From Eopsaltria australis (lineage: Eukaryota > Chordata > Aves > Passeriformes > Petroicidae), in contig JAVTVJ010000550.1 in the NCBI GenBank assembly GCA_034509425.1, forward strand, positions 1,926,994-1,990,993: a stretch of 64,000 bases of DNA, read 5' to 3'. Within the stretch, counting starts at the first letter, position 1. Each line of letters opens with the position of its first letter. Shown here piece by piece: positions 11,741 through 22,840 of the stretch. The translations under genes were made by a program, and so were the position numbers. The notes below the pieces were generated by a model. The model was not told where the DNA came from, did no database searches, and was given only the letters and a program-made list of their open reading frames with translations.

Positions 11741-13084
11741 TCCCCCTCCCCCAGAAGTCAGGGAAACCATGCCCTATTTATTGGGGGTTGTCTTATCAAA
11801 AGGCTGTAATGTCTGTATTAGCCAGAAGTCTGGCCCTTCAGCTACTGAAGTTCATTTCATCATTAGAAAATAGTAGTCCAAGTGTTCTGACTTAAATTTA
11901 CTTAATTTACTTATTTAATTCACAAATATATTTGTGATTTGTGAGTGCTTCAACAGTTCTGGAAGAAAACAAATTGGAATGAATGCAGGACTGTGACTTT
12001 TTGGTGGAAGTTTTTCTGATCAGTTAGGCAAGGAATGGTGTGTTTGTCTTTTTCCTTGTTTTAAGGTTGTACCTTTATGTTCCCCTCTAAGAGTTATAAC
12101 TACGGTGTTCTTGCTATTCACTTTTCAGATAGTGGTGTTTGCAGGTGACTTTGTAAGAAAGCTTTGGACTTGGACATAATGGTCGATTCTATGTGAAGAA
12201 CATTTTGAGATTTTCTGTATCAACATTCATAAGGTAGTATAAAATACGAAGAATTATAAAACATTGAGGTAAAAGTCATTGGCCTTTAAATTGTTCTTAG
12301 CTGTAAGTGCATACTAAACAAAGTTCTGACCACTGAAAATGTTTTCTTCCTTTTAGAAAAGCAGAGAAGCTGGATAGTTATTGTGCTATTGTTAAGTAAA
12401 TCAGTTTTTGCATTTTCATGGTTAGGTCTTAGACTTTTAGATACTTTGGAGAACAAGAAAAGAGAAGTGGTGTGAATGTGGTGAAAACAGTATCTCTGGG
12501 TAACTTTCTCTAACTGCTATTATAAATCATCTTGATTGTTCAGGTTTAGCTCCCCCCCTGTATGAGTGGACCTTGTTGGTAATGCATCTTCCTGGAGATG
12601 AGCTGGTGACTTCTGGGAAAGCAGCTGTATCGTTTGGAAGCATAGGGTTGGAAAGCAGGCTTTTACTGTATTTCTGTGTGCCGTTAGAAACTAATCCCCT
12701 TCTTGCAGCACATTTCCATGTTATCTAAAATCTCCTTCATGGGGTTTAGGCTGTAACTCTAGGCCCTACTACCTGATACACATTTTTCATTTTTCTCCCT
12801 CTAGCTTCTTTTTAAAAGCATCCCAATTTATTCTGTAATACTCAGTGTATGGTGCTGAGTGGCTCTCTGAGCTGTGGACAGTGGTACAATTCCTGTACCT
12901 TTATCCATGAACCGTTCCCACAAAGGATATAAAGAGAGAGCCTGGTAGGAGACTGGAATTTCCCTTCCTGCAGCAATAAAGCTATCTTGATGGGCTGTAA
13001 TGTGGGCTCCTGGACTAGGAGAGAATGTCCTGGAGGAAAGAAGGCAATTACATCTTTGGCACTAATATATATTTTAATCATAAC

Positions 13085-13400
13085 CTGATGCAGTTCAGTT
13101 GTATTTGGTTATAATGCGGTGCTATTTACATGTAATGAATATATGTATTATCATAGCCAGGGAATAAGCATAGCTGAACAAAAAGCAGTTAAATGGCAGA
13201 GCCAGCTCACTAGGCTTTTGCTCTGAGCAATATAGTACAAGTAAAATGAGCTGGGTTTGATTAAGTGGCACAGGAATAAAGTACTGGCCAATAAAAACTG
13301 TGTTTTTGCATTATGTATTCTGCCTTTTAAGTCAGCTCATTAGCTTTATATTTATATGGCACCCTCTGCTCCTTTGAGCCATGTTAATTATAAGGTGGTA
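13085..13400. promoter_or_regulatory. Candidate conserved noncoding element
   Basis: The sequence carries ATTTACAT at 13,124-13,131 (octamer-like), followed at once by GTAATGAAT. Further on come CCAATAAAA near 13,288 and CTCATTAGC near 13,336. It is free of repeats. The density of POU, homeodomain and CCAAT-like strings is suggestive only. Confidence 0.2.
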
Positions 13401-14997
13401 CATAACATAATCAGAATGCTTATACATGGATTTTGCATGAATGGAGATTTTGCATGTATGTTTTGAAATACCTGTATGAGATATATTTGAAGTTAGCTCT
13501 GACCATTTCTGTTTTCCTTTGTAAATTTGTTAAATCTGTTGGGGAAAATGGGACACCAGTCTGAGAGGTGCCAGTTCACCTCAAAGCCAGTGTCCTGAAC
13601 TCAGCCTCACGTTTGCTTCCAGCTACAGCTGCTTCCTCAGAAGCCCTGCTCTCGTGGTGAAGGTTTGAAAATTGAAAAAGGAGTCTGTTAGGCTTGTGTA
13701 TGCCCAGAGTGTGCGTGCCTAGGCACATACCTTCACACACACGTGCCTCCAGGTGGTCAGTTCATGGGCATGTTTATGGGAAAGGAGAGTGGCAGGTTGG
13801 TTTTGTTTTGCTTGGTGCCAAGAGAAGCTTCACAAATTTTTCTTCTGCAAGGAACACCACTTCAATCAGCGAAGGAAAACCCCTGCGTCACCCCGGTGTG
13901 TGATGGCTTTGCCAAAGCAGCGAGCTGCCAAGGGTCCAGCCTTCAGCAGCACGCAGCTCAGGAGCACAGAGACCCTGGCAATTACAGATGTGCCCGTTGT
14001 TGCCCTTTGCTGTGCCCCCAGGGCCAGCTGTGGGAGTCTGGGCTCCAGTGTGTGTGGAGCTGTAACCCTGCGTGGTCTGCCTGGTCTGTCCTTGCTGCAC
14101 CTGCCTGAGACTGTGCCCTGTGTCAGAAGGCTGCACTTCTTGCCTTACAAAAGCTTTTTCCCTTCCAAAAAGATGTCAGAGGAGGCAGTAATGTTGGAGG
14201 AAGAGGAACAGTACTTCAGTTGTTCGGACAGTTTAAAATGCCTTAGATGGAAATAACAATTGCATTTGTTTTTTTAGTGACAACAAAAGCCTTGACCTAA
14301 TGTTTGACCCTACCTGCTTTTCTCTCATGTGTTGCCATCTCCCAGCCAAGGAAGAGCTGAGCTGAAGCTCTGGGCTGCCTACAGGTTTTCAGGAAGCGGT
14401 GACATGTAACTGCAGCTGCCCTCCCCCGCTTTCCACGTATTGTTTCTGGAGTTGTCAGAGAACACACTGAGATGAGAGACTGCTATTTTTTCATTTCTTT
14501 TATTTTCTTTCATTATTTTTTTTTTGTTAGGTTTGATGCTGGATGGAAACAGCTGCTTTATTTAGAACACGATGGGGAAAAAAACCTCAGCTTAGGGTTA
14601 ACACCCTCCTGGTGTTTATCCATAAATATGGAATAGTGCAAGAACACCAGATACATTTGGAGCACTGTGATTGGCTGCTACTGATGTCATTCTGATGTCA
14701 CTCAGAAGTGATCAGTATGTCACCCAGCAGATGAACAGATCAGCTTTCCTTATTTGTGTGTATAAATTCCATTTCATAGCAGCACATTTTTAGAGCATTA
14801 TTGCACTTCTTGAGTTTTGGAGGACATCTAGGCCCTTTCTTGAGCCTGTTAGTATTTTGTCTCAGCATACATAAATGTGCACCTGTGCCCTCCCTCTCTG
14901 CTTTTTTCCCTTAACACTGGTATGTAAGCAGTTGACTTTCTTCTGAATTAATTGCTAATAAAATAGCTGGGAGACTAAGTTATTGTTTATGGCTTAC

Positions 14998-15006
14998 CTG
15001 CTATGA
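14998..15006 (-). other. Possible 9-nt microexon between strong splice signals
   Basis: On the minus strand, a pyrimidine-rich acceptor (bases 15,035 down to 15,007, ending CTTCTCTAAGCTTGCAG) is followed by only nine bases, TCATAGCAG. A near-consensus donor, GTAAGCC, then follows. Frame 0 would contain TAG, so only the other two phases would be coding. Chance pairing of the two signals is quite possible. Confidence 0.15.
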
Positions 15007-15295
15007 CTGCAAGCTTAGAGAAGAGGAGGGATGGATGCATAGATGCAGATGAGTGGGATAAAAGGTACCTCTGTGGAAATGTTCAGGTTTCCATCCACCC
15101 GTTCTTCTTGCATCTAGGTCAGTGTATGAGTGCTACACTGTTTTTCTACCCAGTGCTGAATTGTAAGATTTTGAATGTATTTCAAGGTGATTTTATTAAG
15201 CATGCCAGTATTCCATGACATGTGGGTCAAATCAGTCAATATTTCTAACACCTTTGAGCAGAAATAGAAATTCTAAGAAGTGATAGTCTACTCTT

Positions 15296-15339
15296 AATAA
15301 AGGATGCAAAGGGAGAAAAAAAAAAAAAAGAAAAAAAAA
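15296..15339 (+). repeat. Poly(A) run preceded by AATAAA
   Basis: AATAAA at 15,296-15,301 is followed 14 bases later by A14, one G, then A9 (15,316-15,339). This could be the tail of an old retrocopy. I recognise no parent gene upstream and saw no clear target-site duplication. A simple A-rich repeat is equally possible. Confidence 0.4.
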
Positions 15340-16101
15340 GGAAAATCTCTTGAATTTTAGGATTAATTGGACTTTCTCACATTCTATGCCTCTCACCCTA
15401 ATCTAGCAATAGCATTGTTTTTTTCTAAAGGTTTGGAAAAACTATTTTCAAACAAAGCCTTCAGGTAGAATTAATTTGATTGTATAAGTAGAAACATATT
15501 GGAAATGGGTTATTGCAATACTTTTCTTCCATTTTTAATAAAATCCCCCTTTCTGTAATCTCTCTCTCCCAACTGATCAGAAGTGACTCTTCAGCTGATG
15601 CTGTAGCCTCTTATGTAGTTGTAAGAGTTTTATTTCCAAGGGACTAAGAAAATCATGGCTGCCTCACAGTCTACTCATGTGACTGATCAGGAATATTTTG
15701 AATGCTGTTATGTTACAGATTCTTTTGAGGACTAGCAAAATTTGAACCAAGCAGCCTGACTGATGCCTTAGAAAATATCTTAGTGCTAGATCTCTTCTGC
15801 CTGTACACTTCTGAATTTCAAATGGCCAGTTACCATAAACTTGCTGATTCAAAAGGAGGTGAAAAAGTAATTATAAACTGCATGGGGGATGTTTCCAAGT
15901 TACAGTCCAGATACACATCTCTCAGGCTGTTGCTCTTGGGTGAGCTGCAACCAACAGTGATCCAAACAGACATTTAAGAATTTCATGCACAGATTTTTGC
16001 AGGTGGTGCCTTGGACAAGTTTAGCAACCTAAATCAATATTATTGCTTATTCTTTCCAGCTGAGAAGGCACTGCTCTGCTCTTCCTTCTGCTGCTTTTTC
16101 T

Positions 16102-16133
16102 TCCTCCTCCTCCTCCTGCTGCTGCTGCTGCTG
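16102..16133. repeat. Compound microsatellite (TCC)n(TGC)n
   Basis: Five TCC units at 16,102-16,116 pass directly into TGC units ending at about 16,133. Flanks are pyrimidine-rich (CTTCCTTCTG and TTTTTCTTCC). Confidence 0.9.
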
Positions 16134-16616
16134 TTTGATCTGGTGAAAGCTGTTTCAGCCTGAGCTGGCAGGGCTATCACTCACTATCAGGATATTTAAT
16201 CCCACACAGGTGCAGTTTGAGGCACTACAGAGGGACTCAAGGTCGTGCTGGCTGCAAAGCCGCACTCTTGCGAATGGCTGGGGTGGGAGGCATGACAGTC
16301 GTTAACATTTCACATCTGGAGGTTCCATGCTCCTCTCTGCTATTTCTCCCTTCTCCTCTCTCCCGCCACCCCTTCATAGCCTGTCACAAGGCTTTCCTGC
16401 AGCGCTGCAGCAGCTCGGGGTAGCTGCAGAGGTGAATATTGCTTTGCAAGCAAGCAGTTAAAGGAGGATTGTTTATACTTTTTATGTAAAAATGTAGGCA
16501 ACTGAAAGGAAGCTATAGACAACTAGACATCTTTTCTTTCATTGATGTTGGTGGTCTAACCTTTAAGCCAGTTCTTTTATTTGTTTCCTCTCTCTACTGG
16601 GTGATTTTAAGCCTAC

Positions 16617-16618
<2 letters not shown>

Positions 16619-16648
<30 letters not shown>

Positions 16649-16653
16649 AAAAA
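16619..16653. repeat. Poly(A) tract
   Basis: A run of about 27 A, one G, then seven A. No polyadenylation signal or retrocopy body is recognised upstream. Confidence 0.9.
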
Positions 16654-18397
16654 GGCAGGATGTTGCCACTGGCTGTATCTCTGCTCCAAATAGAGCCATT
16701 CCTCTTCGGAAAGGTTGAATTTGCCAGACTCCTCCACCTCATTCCAGTCCTAGTGATCTATTCTTTCCCAATCCTTATGTTAAAAGCCACATTTTTTTTT
16801 TCCTCAGAGAGCTGCTGTTACGGCTCTGAGAATGGTTTCAGCTGCCATGTCTCCTTTATACACACCTCCCCTGAAAAACCCTGGAGACAGCCTTCACAGG
16901 GATATCTTGGGAGAAAAGACTTGAGAGAGAGAGAATTTAGGAAGAATTGGCAAGGGAAGGAAATGAGCTGTGATTAAAGAGAATCTGGGCACTGAATAAA
17001 GGTTCCTTAAAACCCTTTAAGTTTTAACTTAATACAAGTCTTCAAGAAAGTTGGCTAGGCTTTTGGGGGAGGTTTTCTAACCTCAGAGTCATTGCTGCTA
17101 AGAGCTGCTGCTTCCCCTGTGGCTTCAGACTGGAGCAAGGATTTCCACAATTACGCTGTGAACAGGAGCACGAGCCTATATTTAGGACACAACACTTAGT
17201 GGTAAAAAGCTACATATGGCATATGAGCACCCACTTAGGAGCTAAAAATACACATTGCAGCCCAGTTTGTCTTTGAATGAAATCATGCTTAGAACTGCAG
17301 TGTTTAAGTGTAATTTGATTTCCCAGCTCTCTGCCCACCTCCGGTGTCCCCCCTTTCTTCCCCCCAATATTATTATTATGTTTTAAAAGACTTCATTAAT
17401 TGAAAAATGGCCTATTCAGATTTTCAGCATGAAGCTGCCTCTACTCTAAGCCACATGCAACCTGTACATCATTCTAGGAAGGTTTTATGTGAATTTCTTT
17501 CTGGTAGAGTTTTTATTTATTTTCAAGCCAAAACTACCCACTTTTCCTCCCCAGTTTCCAAACTTTTTTCGTGGTAAAAAAGGAGGAAACAAATTATGTC
17601 AAAAATTGCAGTATTGTATAATGCTGTCCTTAAGCAGCTCTATGTTTTACAGGGGGGTGAAGGAAAGTGGTTGCTTTTTGCACTTGACAGTTTTAATTTA
17701 GTTTTGATATCTTTCTCAGCTGGTGAAGAAAATGAAATGAAGTCCCAATAACCTTTTTGTAAAGGGGAAGGAATATTGCCACTGATTTGGGTTACCATGC
17801 AAAATTTCATGAAAGCTTTTTTAAATTTGCCCCTCTGCAAGAGGGTTTCTGTGCCTCTGCCACCCCCTCTGAGTGGTGTTAAGGGCAGAGTTTCCTCAGT
17901 AGGGCTTGAGATGATCAGATCTTCCATGAGGGTGGGTAAAGCATAGGGAAAGACTAAGACACAAACTCTCTGGTTGCTGGGAAGTGCATGTCTTGAAGGT
18001 GCAGAGTGGGCATGTATTGTGTACACTTCATTTTTACTCTATTGGAGATTGTTGCCTTAGTCTGCCAGCTCCTGTCCTTCAGACGTTTTTTTCCTTCAAG
18101 AATGCAAAAAGCAATCTCTTACACACAGAGCACTTGGGATACTAAATGAGTTATCTTAGTTGGTTCTTGCTTCAAAGTATCCTTGTTTAGAATCAGAGGG
18201 GAAATAATGGAATCTTAATTCCTTCAATTTGAAAGTGCTAGGATTAAAAAAGAAGATATGCTGTTTGTTGATGCTCTTCATTCTCTCAGAGCTGCCGCCA
18301 GCAGCATCTCTCCAACTTGATAATTCTTCAAGAGAAAGCTGCAAATGAAATATCTGCCAGCTTTTAAAAATTGAGCTGTGTTAAAGGAAGAAGGTGT

Positions 18398-18420
18398 TTC
18401 TCTCTCTCTCTCTCTATCTC
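18398..18420. repeat. (TC)n microsatellite
   Basis: TCTCTCTC repeated with a single TA interruption near its end. Confidence 0.85.
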
Positions 18421-20297
18421 TTTTTATCTGTAAAGCAGAATGTTCTGCCTGTTCTTTGAAACAGTTATTCCAGTGATAAGGATATAATTATATAGCTCCT
18501 CAGTGCTTATGTAAATGCGTTCAACCACACATCTTGGAAACTGGACTTCTGCTAGTATCCATTGCCTCATGAATTTTGTTCAAACTAGAAATGCTCTTTT
18601 AACTTTTTCTCTTCAAAAACAGCAGGGGAAGAAAGCTGTTTCTCACTAACAATATCATATATTGATCATACTGATAGATCTCAAAACAGTTTTACTGGTG
18701 AGACAGGAAAGAAATCATTACAGAAGTATTGTGGTGGAAGGCACACTTGGAATTGTATATATGGATTTTTTGAGGCTGAAACAGAAGTTTCCAAGCACAC
18801 TTGGGATGTGGATTGTGGGTGGCAAAGGCAGTGGTATTTGTTCTGCTTTTTGCAAAGATGGGAACACAGACCTTACTCCTATGCAGCCCAGGGCTGGTTG
18901 TATGTAGTTCCCAAAGCTGCAGATGCTGGCTCTTTGTTGGAGAGCAGAATTGAAGTGAGGTTCCTGCTCTGCACATAAAATTGAAGAAGCTCACGAACCA
19001 CATTTTGGGAATTTTTTTATTAGAAAAGAAAGAAAATATATAGACTTCCAATTTGAATTCAGCTTTTCAGGAGATCTGGTGCTTTCCCCTGGCATTTAAA
19101 TACGTTGCAACTTTACAAAAGTTTTCCATGTATCTCTTTCTGCTTTTGAGACCATTTAAGTATGCATTCTGAGGCTTCCAGGATCACTTGGCATGGCTTT
19201 TTCCAGCTCATCATTTACTGCAGTGCCAAGTTATCCTCAGGTACCCCATCTTGCTTGATCGCTTTCTGTATTCATTCTTGAATGAAAAGAAAATTCTCTG
19301 TCCCAGTCAACTTTTGGCAGTTGATAATTTTATTTAAAACACTTCCATATTTCTGGAAGAGAAGGCATTTTGCAGATGATAAATTGTGAATACGTAATAC
19401 CAGAATACTTATATAGAAGTGCATATCACCATGAAGAAAAATAAACTGACTCCAGTTATGAATTTCATGTCTCTAACTAAGAAGGTTTAACCAACTTCAA
19501 GTGCTGCTGTAGGCACTGAGAATCAACTTGCAGAATTATATGGTCTGTTACATGAACATGTTAAAACTGGTAGTACTACCAAGGGGCCTAAAATATCCCT
19601 TAAAGTTGAATTTAGATTTGAATTTTTGTAACTTCTTGGAGGTAGTAAAAAGCAGTGGAAAAATCAATGTTCAGCTCATTGGTGAACAGAGTTGACAGAG
19701 GAGTTTGAAATCCAATGCCATCTGTTTTAATAGATCCTGCCTTAAAACAACACCAGCAGACTCTGTCAGTCTCGAAGCACCACTTGATATATTATTAGTT
19801 GCCACAGAACAATCCATTCTTGAATCCTGCTATCAGTATTTCCTGGGGAATATGGTCTCACCCAAGACAAAGGAAAATGTTACACATGGATTAAAACTGC
19901 ATTGGGATGTGATAGATCTTTGGATCTTTGGATCTGCAAGCATAATATTTTTGGGGAAGTGATAATATATCAAAGAGAAAATTAATTATGTAGGGGTTTT
20001 TCCTAACACCTGGAGCTCATGCTGTTGCTGCTTCTGCTGCTGGCTGGCTGTTGTTTTTCATAAATCACTCTGTAGGAAAAAAATTAAATCCAGTGAAATG
20101 ACGGAAAAAAGAAGTCATGGCTAGGAAGGAGGAAAGCAACATCTAAATGTTTAACTACCACCCAACAAGTTCAGAATCTTCAGGAATTTCCATCTTCCTT
20201 GGCATGTTTCCTTGGTTTGGAAAATAAATCTGCCTAGATATCTGGGATTGAAAGATAGCAATCTCGTCCTAGGTTCTGGATATCTTAAAAAGAACTC

Positions 20298-20400
20298 TAA
20301 ACAAAAGCAAGCAAAAAATGTAAAAACACCATCACAAAAAACAAAACCAAACCCAACCAACCAACCAAAAAAACCCACCACAACTAATAAATGAAATAAA
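20298..20400. repeat. A/C-rich low-complexity tract with (CCAA)n core
   Basis: Plus strand dominated by A and C, with CCAACCAACCAACCAA at about 20,353-20,368. Composition matches the tract at 11.6 kb. Short ORFs across it are artefacts. Confidence 0.8.
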
Positions 20401-22209
20401 CCAGGAATGTATCTAATCATATGCTTTATGATTTCATCTCTGACTTTAATGAATGCCTTTTATTCACTCCAGGGACTTCCATTGATGCACGCAAATGAGG
20501 CCATTCAGTATGTTCTGTAATATTTTCTGTCCACCGTATTTTTATCCTGCCAGCTCTCATTTGGGCATTTGACTTGCACATTCCAGTGCTGCAGAGCTAC
20601 TGTTTGTAGCACCTTTTCTTAAACAATGATGAGGAATTTAGAAGGATGGGAGGGATCTTAATTCCCAAACAGGTGCCTCTTTCAGCCAGATATATGAGAT
20701 GTGAAGTAAGTGGCAGCATTATTTTGAATGTATTTTATTTATTCTGTGCTGGGGACCACAGAGTTCCCAGCAGGAGTGCTGTCCCCTTTGACACCCATAA
20801 TAACTGCTATTTTCAAGTGATTTTTGCATGCTGTGCTATTGCTGTGCTATTTGACTTCTGAAGGTGCTGAAGAATCAAGGTCTAAGAAAGTAAGGAAATA
20901 AAACTTATAATACCATATATTTATTTTCTCTGTCTGGGTAATTCAGCAGACAGTTTATTTAGTAGGACAGTTATGGTATCTTTAACACATTCTTGGGTCA
21001 ACGCTGACTGGGTGATTATTCGTTCTTGTTATCAAATATAATTCAAGGAAAGTAAATGCAAAGATCAAGGACTGAGCTTTTCTAAGGGACACCTCTGTTG
21101 TGATGTTTTCTGTGACATTTTTCACAATTAGATTTATTATTTGACTTTTATCATCACAGAGAATGTAAAGGATGATCCTTGATTTTACCATGTGCATTGT
21201 TGGTTCCTATGAGAATATCATCATAAATGCATTCATTTATTTCAGCCAGTTTAGTGTAATCTTTGCTTGTCTGTACAAGGAAAATGCTCACAAATGTCTT
21301 TTGTAGTGGAACATGGGAGTTTTTAAAAATTTGTTATGCCTGAGAGTGAGGAGGGAATGTTATAATTGTCAGTCCTTCCTGCTGCTAGAATAAACACCTG
21401 GATTTATCAAACCATTTGTTCTAATCAGCGGGAGATGTTTATGTAAAAGAAGTTCTCTAGTCTTAGGTATTGTCAAAGAATTGGATATCTCTACAATGTG
21501 TGTAGGAAACACTCTTCCACAGCCTGAGATGAATGTCCTGTGCTTCACTCCCAGATTCTTGTACAGGGATTATTCTGCGCTCATGTAGGAGAAGAATTAG
21601 AAAACACATACCTGTTTATTGGCATTCTTTGTGGACTTTTTGTCTTTATATTACATGAAATCTGTAATTTTATGTTAAATTGTAAATTTTTTCACACTGC
21701 TATAAACCAGTTTTCTTTCTTCGTGTTTCCTACTGATGGATGTGGTTCCTTGGAGTCAATTTTGTAGAAATATTGATATAAAGGAATCTGATTCTTTAGC
21801 AAGGCCAGTATAACGTGATACAAACCACTGTTTAGCTATATTAATGTAATTGCTGTCTTCATAAATCACATATTAAGTGTGATTAGAAAAAAATGAATCC
21901 AATAAAATCTAATATATGACATTTCTATTTACAGTCATTGCAGTTATATATTAGTTTTTCTAATCGTAAGCTGACAGCTTTAATTTTTGATGGAAGACCC
22001 CCTCATACTAAACTCTACAGCTTTATGCTTTTCTTGTGCTTCTAGCAGGAGATACCCCCAATGGTTACTTGGAATTGTCTTGAGATTTGTCAGCTTTCCT
22101 GCCTTCCTCTTTGCCTGTCCCACATTGCCACTGGTGTGAAGTTGCTGATGGGATCTCTCAGTCTTTCTTCTAGGCCGAGCAGTCTCATCTTTCTTTGTCA
22201 CCCTCAGAT

Positions 22210-22840
22210 GACAGAAGTGCCTGGAAATATTCCTGCCCAGGGGTGGGACTTGTAATTTCATTTTGAACTTTGTAAGATTCCTGCCACCTCATTCTCCAGT
22301 TTGCTGAGATCCCTCTGAAATGTCCTCCAGGATTACTTGCTTTATCGCCTTCCTATGGATTGAAGTGGGGACTGGCTGATCTCTAGTTGCTTGGATTGTC
22401 CTTGCCCTTCTCTTGTTTTCTCATGGTCCTTGAGAAACTCTGCCAGTTGCTGTGACCTTCTGTAGTTTGAGGGCACCCTCAAAATGGCATGGACCATCTC
22501 TCTCAGCACTTTTGGGTAGATACAATTAGGCCCCAAGGCCTTGAGCATGAGGAGTTTAAGTGTGATCCTAACTAGATCCTTCTCCAACACAGTTCAGTCT
22601 TCATTTCTCCAGACTTTCCCACTGGGATCTGGGATTTCTGAAGGCAAGTCTTAATGGAAAAGTACCTCAGCTTTATCCATGTCCTTTGCCACCAGGTCCC
22701 TTGGCATTTTGACATGAAGGATCCACATTTCCCCTGGTTTTCTTGTGCTGCTGGCACTTTTGTAGTATGTTTTCTTGTTCCCTTCCCTTCTCTTGCCAGA
22801 CTTAAGGCCTTTGGCTTTTCTAACTCTGATAAGTAAATTA
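22210..22840 (-). mobile_element. Old CR1 fragment, internally deleted ORF2
   Basis: On the minus strand, bases 22,830-22,620 read VRKAKGL, then NKKTYYKSAS, then LVAKDMDKAEVL. This is the linker before the RT domain of CR1 ORF2. Next (22,545-22,480) comes KALGPNCIYPKVLREMVHAI, the counterpart of the GPDG(M/I)HPRVLREL motif at the start of the RT. The DNA then follows CR1 through the AACTAC...GTCAGCC...AATCC region to about 22,330 and CTGGAGGACATTT. From 22,320 to 22,215 it jumps to a later part of ORF2, CAGAGGGATCTC...CTGGAGAA, ending with KLQVPPLGRN, the counterpart of K(V)LHLGRNNP. The skipped part includes the catalytic YADD/FADD region. Frames are shifted. Mutational wear is heavier than in the other copies, suggesting an older insertion. 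Confidence 0.82.

Larger units (their letters stand above)
11741..16100. other. Unique noncoding DNA with a GC-richer patch at 13.84-14.13 kb
   Basis: No gene is recognised. The 13.84-14.13 kb patch is open in two plus frames and in the minus frame at once, typical of GC-rich chance. The longest of these (13,753-14,256) starts with GTG, not ATG. A/T-rich pieces with TAAT-type motifs lie around 13.1-13.4 kb. A poly(A) run preceded by AATAAA lies at 15.3 kb. Confidence 0.5.
16654..22209. other. Unique AT-rich noncoding DNA
   Basis: No gene recognised. It includes a short (TC)n at 18,398-18,420 and the A/C-rich tract at 20.3 kb. Open frames such as 16,660-16,977, 17,640-18,026 and 18,692-19,051 show no domain, no codon-periodic pattern and no flanking splice signals of note. 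Confidence 0.5.

Noticed and set aside
11521..11809. Lys/Pro-rich and Phe/Gly-rich ORFs on opposite strands
   Set aside because: They are translations of an A/C-only low-complexity tract.
12640..12665. AGGGTTGGAAAGCAGG, resembling an antisense CR1 terminus
   Set aside because: The match is too short, with no further CR1 sequence on either side.
13743..14256. Overlapping ORFs of 121 and 167 codons plus an antisense ORF of 82
   Set aside because: Several frames are open simultaneously in a GC-rich patch. The longest frame starts at GTG, and no domains or splice signals are present.
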